A stretch of DNA of 51,692 bases from the NCBI GenBank assembly GCA_003427395.1, contig BFEA01000030.1:3293951-3345642 (forward strand), read 5' to 3'. A program made the position numbers and the translations under genes. The stretch comes from Chara braunii. Its lineage: Eukaryota; Streptophyta; Charophyceae; Charales; Characeae. Below are positions 1 through 9,479 of the stretch, in pieces (within the stretch, counting starts at the first letter, position 1; every line of letters starts with the position of its first letter). Below the pieces are notes generated by a model that had not been told where the DNA came from, made no database searches, and was given only the letters and a program-made list of their open reading frames with translations.

Positions 1-283
1 AAAAAAAAAAAAAAAAAAATCCAAAAAAAATCCGAGAAAAAAACTATGTTATGCAGAAAAATAAACTGAACAACTTTTGTCTCATGGTCGCATCGAAATT
101 CTTCACCAAATTAAAAAATATATATATCGTCACATATATATCGTCACAAATAGAACTGCCCGGTAAACCGTAGGCAGAGAGAGAGAAGAGGACAACAAAC
201 GAGGGGCTGTTATTATTATTATTATTATTTTTACTTTTTTGGCCCGGCCGGGCAATTGACCCCGGGCCACTCTGGTAGCCTAG
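1..283. mobile_element. Non-autonomous CTAGGCTAC-terminal element, 5' part cut by window edge
   Basis: This stretch matches the element at 12110-12402 in order and content: an A-rich lead (ccgagaaaaaaactatg), a shared block around 'gcagaaaaataaactgaaca', a T-rich stretch, then the GC-rich end 'ggcccggccgggca' and the terminus 'ggtagcctag'. Its other inverted end lies outside the window. No coding capacity is seen, and the transposase class cannot be named from the termini alone. Confidence 0.7.
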
Positions 284-310
284 AAAAATACTGATTAACA
301 TTTTTTGACA

Positions 311-385
311 GAACACGCTCGGGAGGCATTCGGCCAAACACCCAAACATGTTTGGGGGTTCGGAAAGGCTCCTCCGAACGTGTTC
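311..385. repeat. Foldback repeat, 75 bp
   Basis: The segment is an imperfect palindrome. 'gaacacgctcgggaggc' on the left pairs with 'gctcctccgaacgtgttc' on the right, and the centre is 'caaacatgtttg'. It could be a small foldback transposon or a relic of a terminal-inverted-repeat element. No target duplication is clear. Confidence 0.6.
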
Positions 386-887
386 GGTGTGCTACACAGC
401 TGGAGACCACACAACACACAGGACCAGCCTCATCACAGAAGGCCGGTGGAAGCGCCAGACGAACTGGAGAGATTAAATTTACCGTTACTGTTATCGAGTA
501 TAAAATTTTACCCGCAGGGTTGTATCAGCATCGACCATGGATGCCAATCCCTGGTTTAGTTCATTCAGCAATAATAACTTTTTGACTGTGGCATGTTATC
601 CTGTCGGACTTACATGCCGGTGTACTTCGTATTTGCTATTTCTTCTTTAGATGTCAATAGCACTACAACAGTAGGTTGGCCTAGTACTTCCAAATATGCT
701 TTTCCAGATGCAGCTTGAATGGTTACCTATGAAGTTTCTACACTGACAACCCCTGGCACCATTTTACACAGGGGATGTTAAAACATGTGTTGCTTATGCA
801 CAGTAGGCAGGGGAATATCGACAGAGGTCACGCAATCTTTTGACACATTGGGGTTTGAAAATGATGTTCGGCACGGCGTTGAGAGTT
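386..887. other. No recognisable feature
   Basis: Mixed-composition sequence with only short open frames and no conserved motifs. I see neither a gene nor a clear repeat here. Confidence 0.5.
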
Positions 888-1028
888 CTTTAACCCACCA
901 GTACTCCAGGGGGTCTTAGGCCCCCCCTCTGAGGAGGCTCTGAGGCAAATGCATATGGACCTGCATGGCGCACCGATTCAGCCACCGCGTTAACGGCCTA
1001 AAAACGTGGAGGTACTGGTGGTTTTAAG
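888..1028. mobile_element. Small terminal-inverted-repeat element (CCACCAGTACTCC ends)
   Basis: The left end 'ctttaacccaccagtactcc' is inverted at the right end as 'ggaggtactggtggttttaag', giving a 141-bp element with about 20-bp ends. The end motif 'agtactggtggtttaa' recurs at about 40411 and 40757, so it is a dispersed family. There is no coding capacity. Confidence 0.5.
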
Positions 1029-2699
1029 TTGTTGGGCCTCCTCTTACCCTGGAAGACTTCTCCCTTTATACAATGGGTTCCCCCGATCGCGCTAGTGATA
1101 CTGTGAACGATAGTCCAGTAAGGTCCTCTCTTCTTGAGGTGGATGAATGCATGATTGACGTACGCCAGTTCACCATTCATATTTGTCCTCATTTCTGCGA
1201 CTTGTTCTGGATTTGGTCGACTTGACGAGGCTTGTCTGAAAGCGCTTGTGGGAACTTTCCTTCGCCATAACCTGGCATTTGAAATGTGACTTGGAACCCT
1301 CCTCTCGTCTCCCAAAATTATTTACACTCTTATCTTATTCACAGAATTCTCCTTTGTCCTTTTAGACGAAATCTAAATGATTCTTGGTTGTCAGCATCCT
1401 GTCTGCCTTAGGGCCTCGCCACACCACCTAACAACGAGTGCATTTCCACAGCAGTTGGCAAGATACATCCATCACTATCCATAGTAACGGACGTATCATG
1501 CCGCCTTCTGTGGAGAGATACGCGCTTAGTTTTTGAGTTTGGTGAGTGTTGCACAAACCCTTAATCTGACTGGGCACATAATTCACTTGAGAAATATGTG
1601 TGACTTCTAGGAACGATTCTGGCTTCTTTTCACACTCTCCTTCACATGCACTCCCTCAATTTGCATGCACGCCCTTGCCCTGACCGTGAACATCCCCCAT
1701 TCTGAGAGTCTGAGACCCTGACTGACGCCTTAGGACAACCCTTACCTTGACAGGCTGATACTCCAGCATTTGAGATGGATGGTCTCCCCCCCATCCCAAG
1801 GGTCTGAGACCCCAACTGGCACCCAGGACACCCCTCTCTTATCCTGATACACTGTGGCTTCAGGATATAGCTCAACAATCTCGCACAGGGTGTGAGTACA
1901 AGCACACCACCCTGCATTCAGGCACACATAACTGAACCAGCGGTCCAGCTGGGGTTGGCAAGCCCTAGACTAACTTTCCCATTTATATCATAGACCTCCA
2001 CAATGGATGTCCCAATCCCAAGCTCATATGGTCGACTCAATCACAAAGACAGGATTTTCTTTTATATGTTCCAACGACCGCACCGTCCTGCCGTCCAGAG
2101 GATTTATTTTTTTTCTGTTCCAGCCTCAACATCGAATGGGAAGTTATCACCACCCTTACCGAAGCCAATCCTACAGCGGCCTACAACGACACTGCAGAGG
2201 AAAATTGGAAAAGGACGAGGGATCTAGCCACAAATTCGATGACTAAAAGACAAAGGAGTCCAGGTGACGTGACTAAGCATTTATCATCATGCCGTAGACC
2301 GCAAGTTAGAAGTCTTGGGATCTCGCTACACTACTTTCGAAATGTAATAAATGAGAACGAATCTTCGCTAGAACTTGAAAATATCACCGGCATGTTTTGT
2401 CTTTTGTGCACGTCGAGAGTAGTGGGGCGAGGCCCTTGGACACGTAGGCCGGACGATGAACAAACCAGGTTCTCGGCACATCAGCATCTGATGCCGAGGC
2501 AACTCATCGAACCGGCCCGGGAAACTCACGAAATGGTCACTTCCAAAAGACTGATAAAAAAAAAAAAAAACGTGTACACAAAAGCCTTCACCATCCTAGC
2601 ACTCCACAGCGTTTAAGATCAGGTCAATATGTCACAGTGCACAAAATTGGGCCAGTGAAGGAGCACTGTATGCCCAATGGACAAGTTCAAGGCCAATTC
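1029..2699. other. No gene recognised; isolated repeat traces
   Basis: Open frames here are short and lack recognisable motifs. A lone 'gggcctcgccacaccac' end at about 1408 matches the inverted end of the compound element at 4643-5302, but no partner is visible. Around 1705 and 1800 two related lines ('gtctgagaccctgactg' and 'gtctgagaccccaactgg') look like an old local duplication. Confidence 0.5.
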
Positions 2700-3287
2700 T
2701 AGGACGATGATCAAGATTGTGACATCAGTCCTCTGCCGAGAAAAAGAGAAAACCAACTTCCTTTCCGTCTCCGCATAATGATAACCACGGGGGCAATCAA
2801 AGGCACTCACCGTCACCACCAGGCTCCGTTGCTTGGTTTCAACAGTCGGACCGTGCATGATGAGACGGCCAACGCTTCCACGTGTCCATCACTAATTCCC
2901 TTGCAAGATTGTGAAATCAATCCTCTACTGAGAAAAAGAGAAAAACTACCATCCTTGGCACCTCCTCATAGTTATCACCACGGGAGCAATCAAAATCACT
3001 CACCGTCACCACCAGGCTCCATTATTTGGTTTCAACAGTCGGACCGTGCATGATGAGATGGCCAACGCTTCAACGTGTCCATCACTAATTCCCTTGCAAG
3101 ATTGTGAAATCAATCCTCTACTGAGAAAAAGAGAAAAATTGCCTTCCTTGGCGCCTCCTCATAGTGATAACCACGGGAGCGATCAAAATCACTCACCGTC
3201 ACCACTAGGCTCCGTTGTTTGGTTTCAACAGTCGGACCGTGCATGATGAGATGGCCAACACTTCAACGTGTCCATCACTAATTGCCT
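2700..3287. repeat. Tandem repeat, period 193 bp, three copies
   Basis: The motif 'ccgtcaccac' recurs at 2810, 3003 and 3196, a constant 193-bp step, and the intervening sequence is nearly identical. Each unit contains 'gagaaaaagagaaaa' and 'cagtcggaccgtgcatgatg'. The open frames across it are repeats of each other and have no family resemblance, so I treat it as non-coding. Confidence 0.85.
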
Positions 3288-3760
3288 CGACGAGGCCTCC
3301 ATCAGTCAATACACACATGTACATAGTCCAAATCACTCACGCAAAAAATATCCTCAATGAATGGATGACGTAACTGATTCCTATTCAATCCTTTTTGTCC
3401 ATCCATAAACTGATAACCGAATACAGAACCAAAACCCCCAAAAAAGGACCACCAAACTTAAAGAGCACAAAACAGCTTACCCAAAAAAAGGACCAAACTT
3501 AAAGAGCCAAAAACAGCTTCCTATCCACAAGGTTCTCGGGCGGTGTCTTTTTGCATGTCCCGTATAAGACTAGAATGAGATGGGCAGCTGTTCAGGGTCC
3601 CCATTACAATGACTGATGAATTTGTCAGTGCTTCCTCTTTTCGGGAGTCGTCCATATGCATTCTTAGAATACTACCTAACATCTTCCACGGAATGCACCA
3701 CACCCTCATCATGACCGTATGCGATCAAAATGACACCTTGTAAGCGTCTATGATCAAGAT
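3288..3760. other. No gene; one short local duplication
   Basis: An approximately 45-bp duplication lies at about 3431-3520, with 'aggacca' and 'aacttaaagag' repeated in both halves. Nothing else is recognised. Confidence 0.45.
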
Positions 3761-4097
3761 GCGTTGTGTTTGGGAAGAAGACGGAAAACGAAATCGTTAT
3801 GGGACCCAGTCAGAGAACTTGTATATGTCCATGACCATGAGAACATGTATATGTTCATGACCATGGTACAATGTGTTCGGCAGGGAAGACGGTAGAATGG
3901 AATCAGTATTGTGCAGACGTGTGAACTCTCCTTCCAGTTGGTGCGTTGTGTTTGGGGAGAAGACGGAGAACGAAATCGTTATGGGACCAGTCGGAGAACT
4001 TGTACATGTCCATGACCATGGTACAATTTGTTCGGCAGGGAAGATGGTAGAATGGAATCAGTACTGTGCAGACATGTGAACTCTCTTTCCAGTTACA
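3761..4097. repeat. Tandem duplication carrying MITE half-arms
   Basis: Two copies (about 3761-3940 and 3941-4097) share 'acgaaatcgttatgggacc', 'tgtccatgaccatg' and the ending 'gtgaactctc'. The first copy has extra sequence inside. Each copy starts with 'gcgttgtgtttgggaagaag' or a close variant. This is the inverted complement of one arm of the TA-flanked MITE family, so solitary MITE arms seem to have been carried along in the duplication. Confidence 0.7.
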
Positions 4098-4148
4098 GAA
4101 GAGATTTGTCAATAGACATTACTACGGTGGGTACCCTCCGGGTTAGAC

Positions 4149-4273
4149 ATGCGCTATGGGTTCTCTGGCTACCACTACCTTCTTCCCCCAGATACAACGT
4201 ACCGTCATTGATAGAGCCTGTATTTAGACTGAAAGATACTACACATGCACTATGGGTTCTCTGGCTACCACTA
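4149..4273. repeat. Duplicated MITE left arm with flank
   Basis: About 96 bp containing 'ctatgggttctctggctacc' and the first MITE arm is repeated immediately upstream of the complete MITE at 4274-4382. The most economical reading is a local tandem duplication after MITE insertion, since both arm copies carry the same host flank. Confidence 0.65.
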
Positions 4274-4382
4274 CCTTCTTCCCCTGAATACAACGTACCG
4301 TCATTTATAGCTGTATTTAGACTGAAAGATACCCCAGCAGATACAGCATTAACGACCGTACATTGTATTTGGGGGAGGAAGG
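4274..4382. mobile_element. TA-flanked palindromic MITE, copy 1
   Basis: The termini 'ccttcttcccctgaatacaa' and 'ttgtatttgggggaggaagg' are inverted, and TA abuts both ends (4272-4273 and 4383-4384). The whole 109 bp can fold into one hairpin. It belongs to the family described at 5893-5998. It has no coding capacity and would need a transposase in trans; TA targets suggest a Tc1/mariner-type enzyme (inference). Confidence 0.8.
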
Positions 4383-4642
4383 TAGGTACATCAAAATGCA
4401 TCGGTTGGAATGTCCATGGTGTCACCTATATTCACACATAGACAGGTTACAAAATCACCGAGCAATTTCCCCCTGTTTAAGAGGGCGATGGCCTTGAGAT
4501 ATTATTACCATTGAACTGACTTGCCCCAGGTAATTCAATTCAGAAATGACTTTGTTCCGATCATCTGGTCGCATCTGGATTCTAGCGCGGGTCTGTATTG
4601 CAACAACAGTTCATGAGTGTACCAGCTTTTCCTTTCCTCTTT

Positions 4643-5302
4643 GGGCCTCGCCACACCTATCCCGAAAACACCGATTTGGAGAGGAGAAGCATCGCCATAC
4701 CAACTCTCCAAAATCGGTGTCAGAAAAAAATTGGAGAGCGGCCAGAACGCGGGTTTCGGGAGTGCTCTCGAAGTTTGTGGATCGCCCCGCCTGCAACACA
4801 CCGGTTTTGAGGAGTGGTCCGAGGCTCCTCCGATTTCGCCCCCAAATTGGAGAGTGCACCTCGACCGATAAATGTCTGCTGCCACCGTTTTGTCTGGGTT
4901 CGCCACACCACTCTCGAAATGTGAAAAAGACAAAAAATGTGGCGGGTGCATCTGGCCATGTTTTGGCGAGAAGTTCATTCTCATTTTGCACTTTTCGAGA
5001 GTGGTGTGGCGAGGCCCGCCACACCGCTCTCGAAATGTGAAAAAGACAAAAAATGTGGCGGGTGCATCTGGCCATGTTCTGGCGAGAAGTTCACTCTCAT
5101 TTTGCACTTTTCGAGAGTGGTGTGGCGAGGCCCGTCGTCTGCGCTCTCCAGAAAATGCCGGGCCTCGTCTGAAGAATTGGAGACTGCCGCCTTGGAGAGC
5201 GCAGTGTGGCAGCGAGCCCTCTCGAACGGAAAATTCACATCCTCCTCGTTGGAGAGTCCTCCCGAACTTTTTTGCGTTTTCAGGATAGGTGTGGCGAGGC
5301 CC
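4643..5302. mobile_element. Compound terminal-inverted-repeat element with nested foldbacks
   Basis: The outer ends are inverted copies: 'gggcctcgccacacctatcc' at 4643 and 'ggataggtgtggcgaggccc' ending at 5302, extended inward by 'cgaaaac'/'gttttc'. Inside are repeated 'ttggagag' blocks and two complete smaller foldbacks (4896-5017 and 5013-5133) whose ends are versions of the same terminus. The overlapping open frames on both strands are mirror images caused by the palindromes, so none is a likely gene. Flanking duplications are not evident. Confidence 0.7.
4896..5133. repeat. Two abutting ~121-bp foldback units
   Basis: Each unit runs from 'cgccacaccrctctcgaaa' through 'aaaatgtggcgggtgcatc' to 'tttcgagagtggtgtggcga'. 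The units share the junction 'ggccc' at 5013-5017 and differ by few bases, so one is probably a recent tandem copy. Their core also occurs, diverged, inside the element at 13520-13750. Confidence 0.8.
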
Positions 5303-5329
5303 TTTCTTTGGGAGGCATACGTACCACTT

Positions 5330-5354
5330 TTTTTTTTTTTTTTTTTTTTTTTTT
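5330..5354. repeat. Poly-T tract
   Basis: A 25-nt run of T that could be the reverse-strand tail of a retroposed sequence. No adjacent retroelement body is recognised. Confidence 0.6.
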
Positions 5355-5846
5355 ACCACTTCTACATCTGCCTAAAGATTGGAAAAGACTGAAACTACGG
5401 CACAAACGCAAACGTGTCCTTCTAGACATCTGCCTAAAGATTGGAGAAAAGACCGTGAAACTACGGCAGAACCCCGAACGTCCTTCTGGACATCCGTTCA
5501 CATTGGAACGATACAGAGTGTAGCCTCCGTGTAAAGGCTAAAACACACACAACGAGAGACGGTCAAAATCTTCGTCAGCATTTTCTGTCTTTGTTCGTTT
5601 GTTTGTTTTATGTGCACACACGGCACAAACGCAAACGTGTCCTTCTAGACATCTGCCTAAAGATTGGAGAAAAGACTGTGAAACTACAGCAGAACCGCGA
5701 ACGTCCTTCTGGACGTCCGTTCACATTGGAACGACACAGAGTGTAGCCTCCATGTAAAGGCTAAAACGCACACAACGAGAGACTGTCAAAATTTTTGTCA
5801 GCATTTTCCGTCTTTATTCGTTTGCTTGTTTTATGTGCACACACAA
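5355..5846. repeat. Tandem repeat, period 223 bp
   Basis: Two full units start at 5401 and 5624 with 'cacaaacgcaaacgtgtcct' and share 'catctgcctaaagattgga', 'acagagtgtagcctcc' and 'cgtttgtttgttttatgtg' (variants in copy 2). A partial unit precedes them (5355-5400). No plausible protein is encoded. Confidence 0.85.
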
Positions 5847-5886
5847 ACTGAGTCCCCGCCCGGCCAGAGGAAGCCAACGACCAGCA

Positions 5887-6158
5887 GGCCTACCATCTTC
5901 CTCCGAATACAACGTGCGGTCATTATAGCTGTATTCAGGATATCTTTCAGTCTAAATACAGCCATTAATGACCGTACGTTGTATTCGGGGGAAGAAGGTA
6001 GCTCAGCTGGGACCCTCATCAACTGTTGAAATACAGACCTGAGTTCAAACCTCCATTGAACGAGATGAGAACAAAAAAATAGTTCTGAATTACCTGCAGC
6101 CGGGGGGCAGTTGGATGATGATATCAAGACCGGCATCCCCTTTGTCCAAAAAAAAAAA
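5887..6158 (+). mobile_element. tRNA-derived SINE, copy 1, interrupted by a MITE
   Basis: The head (5887-5892, 'aggcct a') and body (from 5999) are split by the MITE at 5893-5998. The body shows a pol III A box ('tagctcagctgg'), a B-box-like 'agttcaaacctcc', the family tail 'ttctgaattacctgcag', then 'atgatgatatc', and an A tract at 6148-6158. The uninterrupted copies at 6500 and 12891 give the ancestral order. It is presumed mobilised by a LINE in trans. Confidence 0.8.
5893..5998. mobile_element. TA-flanked palindromic MITE, copy 2 (inside SINE)
   Basis: Inverted arms 'ccatcttcctccgaatacaa' and 'ttgtattcgggggaagaagg' flank a short loop. TA is present on both sides (5891-5892, 5999-6000). 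The undisturbed SINE sequence reads 'ggcctagctcag', so insertion at its TA with duplication of TA gives exactly the observed junctions. This fixes the element boundaries and the target site. It has no coding capacity. Confidence 0.88.
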
Positions 6159-6499
6159 GGAAAAACTATAGTCCTCCGCTTGATAGCCCTGATCGGGAGA
6201 AGTAGGGTCTTTGGCCCGCACGGGTGTGTGTGAGTGTGAGTGGGTTGTGTGTGGAGTCAGGGAGCGTGTTGGCCTTACGGGACGATGAAAAGGGGGGCGC
6301 AGCAACACTGGCAAAATGCAATGCTCGGTCTTTGCGTTAGCCGGACCCCCACGGGCGGCCCCGCCCTACTCCCTGACTACCGCTGTTCGGACTGGGGTCA
6401 ACATGCACTCCCTTCATTCTGAGGTAGCTATACTTGCAGGGGGGCCCTGTACAGCCCCAGTAGTACTAGGGCCCTGTATAGCCCCAGGAGAAGACCAAC
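6159..6499. other. No gene recognised
   Basis: GC-rich stretch with a short imperfect repeat ('gccctgtacagccccagtag' followed by 'gccctgtatagccccagg') near 6445-6490. Nothing else can be supported. Confidence 0.4.
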
Positions 6500-6660
6500 G
6501 GGCCTAGCTCAGTCGGTACACTCATGAGCTGTTGAAATGCAGACCCAAGTTCGAATCCAGATGCAGTCAAATTAACAAAATAACACTTCTGAATTACCTA
6601 CTGCAGGGCCGGTCAGTTCAATGATGATATCTCAAAGCCGTCACCCTTATTTTTCAAACA
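6500..6660 (+). mobile_element. tRNA-derived SINE, copy 2 (full form)
   Basis: It starts 'gggcctagctcagtcggtac', which contains a perfect eukaryotic A box (TRGYNNANNNG). This is followed about 50 nt later by 'aagttcgaatcc' (B box). The non-tRNA tail has 'ttctgaattacctactgcag' and 'tcaatgatgatatctc' and passes into an A-rich end. Clear flanking duplications are not visible. Confidence 0.82.
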
Positions 6661-7119
6661 GAAAACAGAAAGAAGAAAGAAAAAAACAACAAAAAACTTC
6701 AAGAGAAGAATATAGTTAAAAAAAACTGGTGGATTCCTCATGCATTGCAGACCTTTCCCTTTTTTATTCCTTTTTTTTTTGGAGACACACATGCACGTGG
6801 TTCCTTTCCCTTATCCATGTTGCATACACCGTCACACACGTTCTGTTTTTTTCCTTTGTTTAGTCTATAACTTTCTTCAGAGTGTTCGGGCCTCGCTCCT
6901 GTTTGAGCCTCGCTCCACTGCGCAAAATTCTGCATGTACCAGGACTGTATTTTGGACAGGATGCCTTCGGACTGATCGAACATATCTTGAATGTCTTTGG
7001 ACGATTACCTGATCCAGATGCATTCAGAAACACTGAGCAGCGGATCGAGGCCATTTAGCTCAGAGTGGCACCTCTTGCTTTTTCCGTTGTGCACAAGGAA
7101 CAAAACGGAAAACATAATT
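6661..7119. other. A-rich and mixed sequence with repeat remnants
   Basis: An A-rich segment follows the SINE. Around 6879-6935 there are two degenerate 'gggcctcgctcc' / 'gagcctcgctccact' ends of the family seen at 13520-13750. No gene is supported. Confidence 0.45.
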
Positions 7120-7248
7120 AGGGCAGACCCACACCAGGACTTCCCTGCATGTACCTGACCGCTTTCTTGGGCAATGCCTTGATGCACCTGACCGAGATTA
7201 CGTGCATAAGTTAAAAAGGTTTCGAAACAGTCTTAGTGTGAATATGCA
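7120..7248. mobile_element. Diverged AGGGCATACTCACAC-family MITE
   Basis: The left end 'agggcagacccacaccagga' and right end 'cttagtgtgaatatgc' are degenerate inverted copies of the termini at 14044-14164 and 20630-20752. Internal 'tgaccgcttt' and 'gatgcacctgaccg' also match the 20630 copy. It is non-coding. Confidence 0.5.
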
Positions 7249-7598
7249 AGTATGCACTCTTTAAGTTTCTTTTTTCCCTCTGTTAGAACGCCTCTGCCGA
7301 GGATAGGCCGGGTCCGGACCAAGGTAGGTCTGTGTAGTAGGCAAGTTGTTTTAGGAGGTTGGAGAGTAGGTGAGTAGGAGGATAGGATGTAGTGAGTTAA
7401 TGCAGGTCAGATGAGAAATGTCTTCTGGAAAAATGGCAACGCATAAGCTAAACCGATTGAAGCTGTCGGGATAACTCCGGGTTGAATTGTGAGGTCCCCG
7501 GCCTCGTTCTTTTGATGATTGGAAATGAAGTAAGAGAATTAAAAAAAAAAAAGAACGCCTCTGCGACAACGGAGTCAGAAGTTGAAGACAACAACTGC
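7249..7598. other. No gene recognised
   Basis: AT-rich sequence with a short A run at 7538-7550. No conserved motif is visible. Confidence 0.4.
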
Positions 7599-7620
7599 TT
7601 CGTCTGAAACATCCATTTTG

Positions 7621-7656
7621 ATACCTTTCTCGGCCTTTTGGATAGGATAAAAGTGT
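7621..7656 (+). pseudogene. U2 snRNA 5'-end fragment (retrocopy A)
   Basis: 'atacctttctcggccttttg' is the start of eukaryotic U2 snRNA, beginning at the expected first nucleotide, and is followed by diverged sequence that breaks off after about 36 nt. The 22 bp before it are repeated exactly before copy B (7661-7682). It is too short and lacks an snRNA promoter, so it is not functional. Confidence 0.7.
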
Positions 7657-7682
7657 CCGATTCGTCTGAAACATCCATTTTG

Positions 7683-7772
7683 ATACCTTTCTCGGCCTCT
7701 CGGCTAAGATAAAGTGTAGTATCTGTTTCTGATCACTTTCATATCTCATCCGTGGTCCATCGGGCCACTTAA
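7683..7772 (+). pseudogene. U2 snRNA 5'-half retrocopy B
   Basis: About 90 nt align with the U2 snRNA 5' half. They cover the first-nucleotide start 'atacctttctcggcc', the branch-point recognition region seen here as 'gtgtagtatctg' (the region that pairs with intron branch sites), stem IIa-like 'gatcactttcatatctcatc', and the stem IIb hairpin 'gtggtccatcgggccact'. The rest of U2, including the Sm-site region, is replaced by an A-rich run to about 7808. A precise 5' end plus a 3' A-rich tail indicates retroposition. No plant-type upstream sequence element or TATA box is seen at the usual spacing. Confidence 0.8.
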
Positions 7773-7907
7773 AAATTAAAAAAAAAATAAAAAACACAAA
7801 AAAAAATCCACTATGTAGACAAGACTATACCATCTATCCCTGAACACACGCGTAATCGTCATCAATGTATGCAAGCGATATTTCCGGCTCCGAGTAACAC
7901 GGTACGA

Positions 7908-8002
7908 AACTGCAAGTGTTAAAAAAAATAATAATAATAAAAATATAATAATAATAATAATAACAATAATAATAACATAATAAAAATAATAACTGCAAGT
8001 GT
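7908..8002. mobile_element. A/T-rich insert flanked by 12-bp direct repeat
   Basis: 'aactgcaagtgt' at 7908-7919 is repeated exactly at 7991-8002, enclosing 71 bp made almost only of A and T in AAT-like triplets. The layout is that of a target-site duplication around a retroposon tail. A replication-slippage origin is possible. The right flank continues as 'gaatatgccct', an end of the AGGGCATACTCACAC MITE family. Confidence 0.5.
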
Positions 8003-8146
8003 GAATATGCCCTGGACGATGCCATAAAATTGAGTGGTAACTTTGAATTGATTTACAGACAAACTCGTCGACAGATGGGACAAAATCACTAAATCGGATA
8101 AATTAAAATCCTCGATTTTCAAGTTATTAGTGCTTATTGTTACTGA

Positions 8147-8446
8147 TCATACCACCCACACAAGTAATCTCTTTTTATTCTTTTCATCATACCACCCACA
8201 CAACTAATCTCTTTATATTCTTTTTTCCTTTCTTTTTTTTCTTTCTTTCTTTCCTTTTTCCCTTTCAAAAACATCATCCAAGGCGATCCTTCATTTGATT
8301 ATTAGGGAGAACAGCCCATCCCTGACGATGAAGATGTCCCTAGCATCTTCACCCGAATAGAACGCCCCCCATCATTACCACGGCAGTTGGGCTGGAAACT
8401 GCGCCATCCCTGACGATGAAGATGTCCCTAGCATCTTCACCCGGCT
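8147..8446. repeat. Two local tandem duplications, one with MITE arm fragments
   Basis: A roughly 40-bp unit ('catcataccacccacacaag') is doubled at 8147-8225. An 86-bp unit ('catccctgacgatgaagatg') is doubled at 8318 and 8404. The latter carries 'gcatcttcacccgaatagaa' after TA (8341-8342), an arm of the GAATAGAAC MITE subfamily, without a complete partner. Confidence 0.6.
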
Positions 8447-8495
8447 TTTTTCTTTTTTCTTTTTTTTTCTTTTTTTTCCTTTTTTTCTTTCTGTT

Positions 8496-8527
<32 letters not shown>

Positions 8528-8539
8528 CTTTTTTTTTTA
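8446..8539. repeat. Homopyrimidine tract
   Basis: About 94 nt of T with scattered C on the plus strand. Long lysine-rich frames on the other strand are artefacts of this tract. Confidence 0.8.
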
Positions 8540-8559
8540 GTGTTCTGTTAACGTGAAAA

Positions 8560-9340
8560 GGGGAATCATATGGTGCAGGAGTCGAGGGGAAGACGAGAGG
8601 AATCATATGGTGCAGGAGTCGAGGGGAAGACGAGAGGGCAGCATGCGTGTCCTTTTCATCTCCATTAGATTCCTCTCTCGGTATTAGTGTGCTGTGTATC
8701 TGTAAGGAAAGAAGGCATGCAGAGGAGGTGCAGGAGTCGAGGGGAAGACGAGAGGAGCACACACAAGTCCATTGATACTCTCCTCGAAGCAGATTCCTAA
8801 GCAACAAGGGAGAGGCACTCGAGGTTGGAGAGGGGAAGAGGTGAGCACGGAAAGGAAGGGTGATGTTCCAGCAGCAGACACAGCGAGAGTTCGCCTGAAG
8901 AGGGTTTGAGAGGCGTCGCCGGCAGACAGCAGCAGAAAGAGGAAGAGAGGAAGAGAGGAAGAGAGGAAGAACACACATATTACTGCTGGCAGCAGAGGAA
9001 GAGAGGAAGAACACGCATATTACCGTTGGCAGACAGAGTTCGCCTGAACAAGCAGAGGAGATTTCCGTTCAAGGAGGGGCATAAAAGAGGGTTTGAGAGG
9101 CGTCGCAGTGCGATCCCGCTCAAGGGAGGGAGGAGAGGACGCAATGCTCAGAAAGCAAGAGCGAAAGAAAGGGGCATGATGTTCCAGCAGACACATCGAG
9201 AGTTCGCCTGAACAAGCAGACGAGATTTCCGTTCAAGGAGGGGCATAAAGAGGGTTTGAGAGGCGTCGCAGCGCGATCCCCCTCAAGGGAGGACAGACGA
9301 CGCATATGCTCAGAAAGCAAGAGCGAAAGAGAAAGCGACA
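8560..9340. repeat. Purine-rich local repeats
   Basis: 'gtgcaggagtcgaggggaag' occurs three times (about 8572, 8609 and 8728). A roughly 100-bp block with 'gatttccgttcaaggagggg' and 'agagggtttgagaggcgtcg' occurs at about 9058 and 9225, and part of it already at about 8905. The reading frames are interrupted and show no domain, so this is treated as non-coding. Confidence 0.65.
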
Positions 9341-9479
9341 TGAAAACACTCGACGGTTCTCAGCCCTCATCTCATAACGGTCCCGGAATCACCAGGCCAA
9401 TAAGCCTTACATAAGGTTCAAAGGGCGTTCCAGAAACCTGCCTGTATACAGTACCTACCTGGCCGGTGGACGAGATGAA

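Noticed and set aside
4535-5392. Several 140-270 codon frames on both strands
   Set aside because: They mirror each other because the locus is a nested palindrome; no protein family resemblance.
7683-7772. Functional U2 snRNA gene
   Set aside because: Only the 5' half is present, it passes into an A-rich tail, and plant snRNA promoter elements are not seen upstream.
8349-9014. 221-codon minus-strand frame
   Set aside because: Includes the homopyrimidine tract (Lys/Arg run) and purine-rich repeats. No domain.
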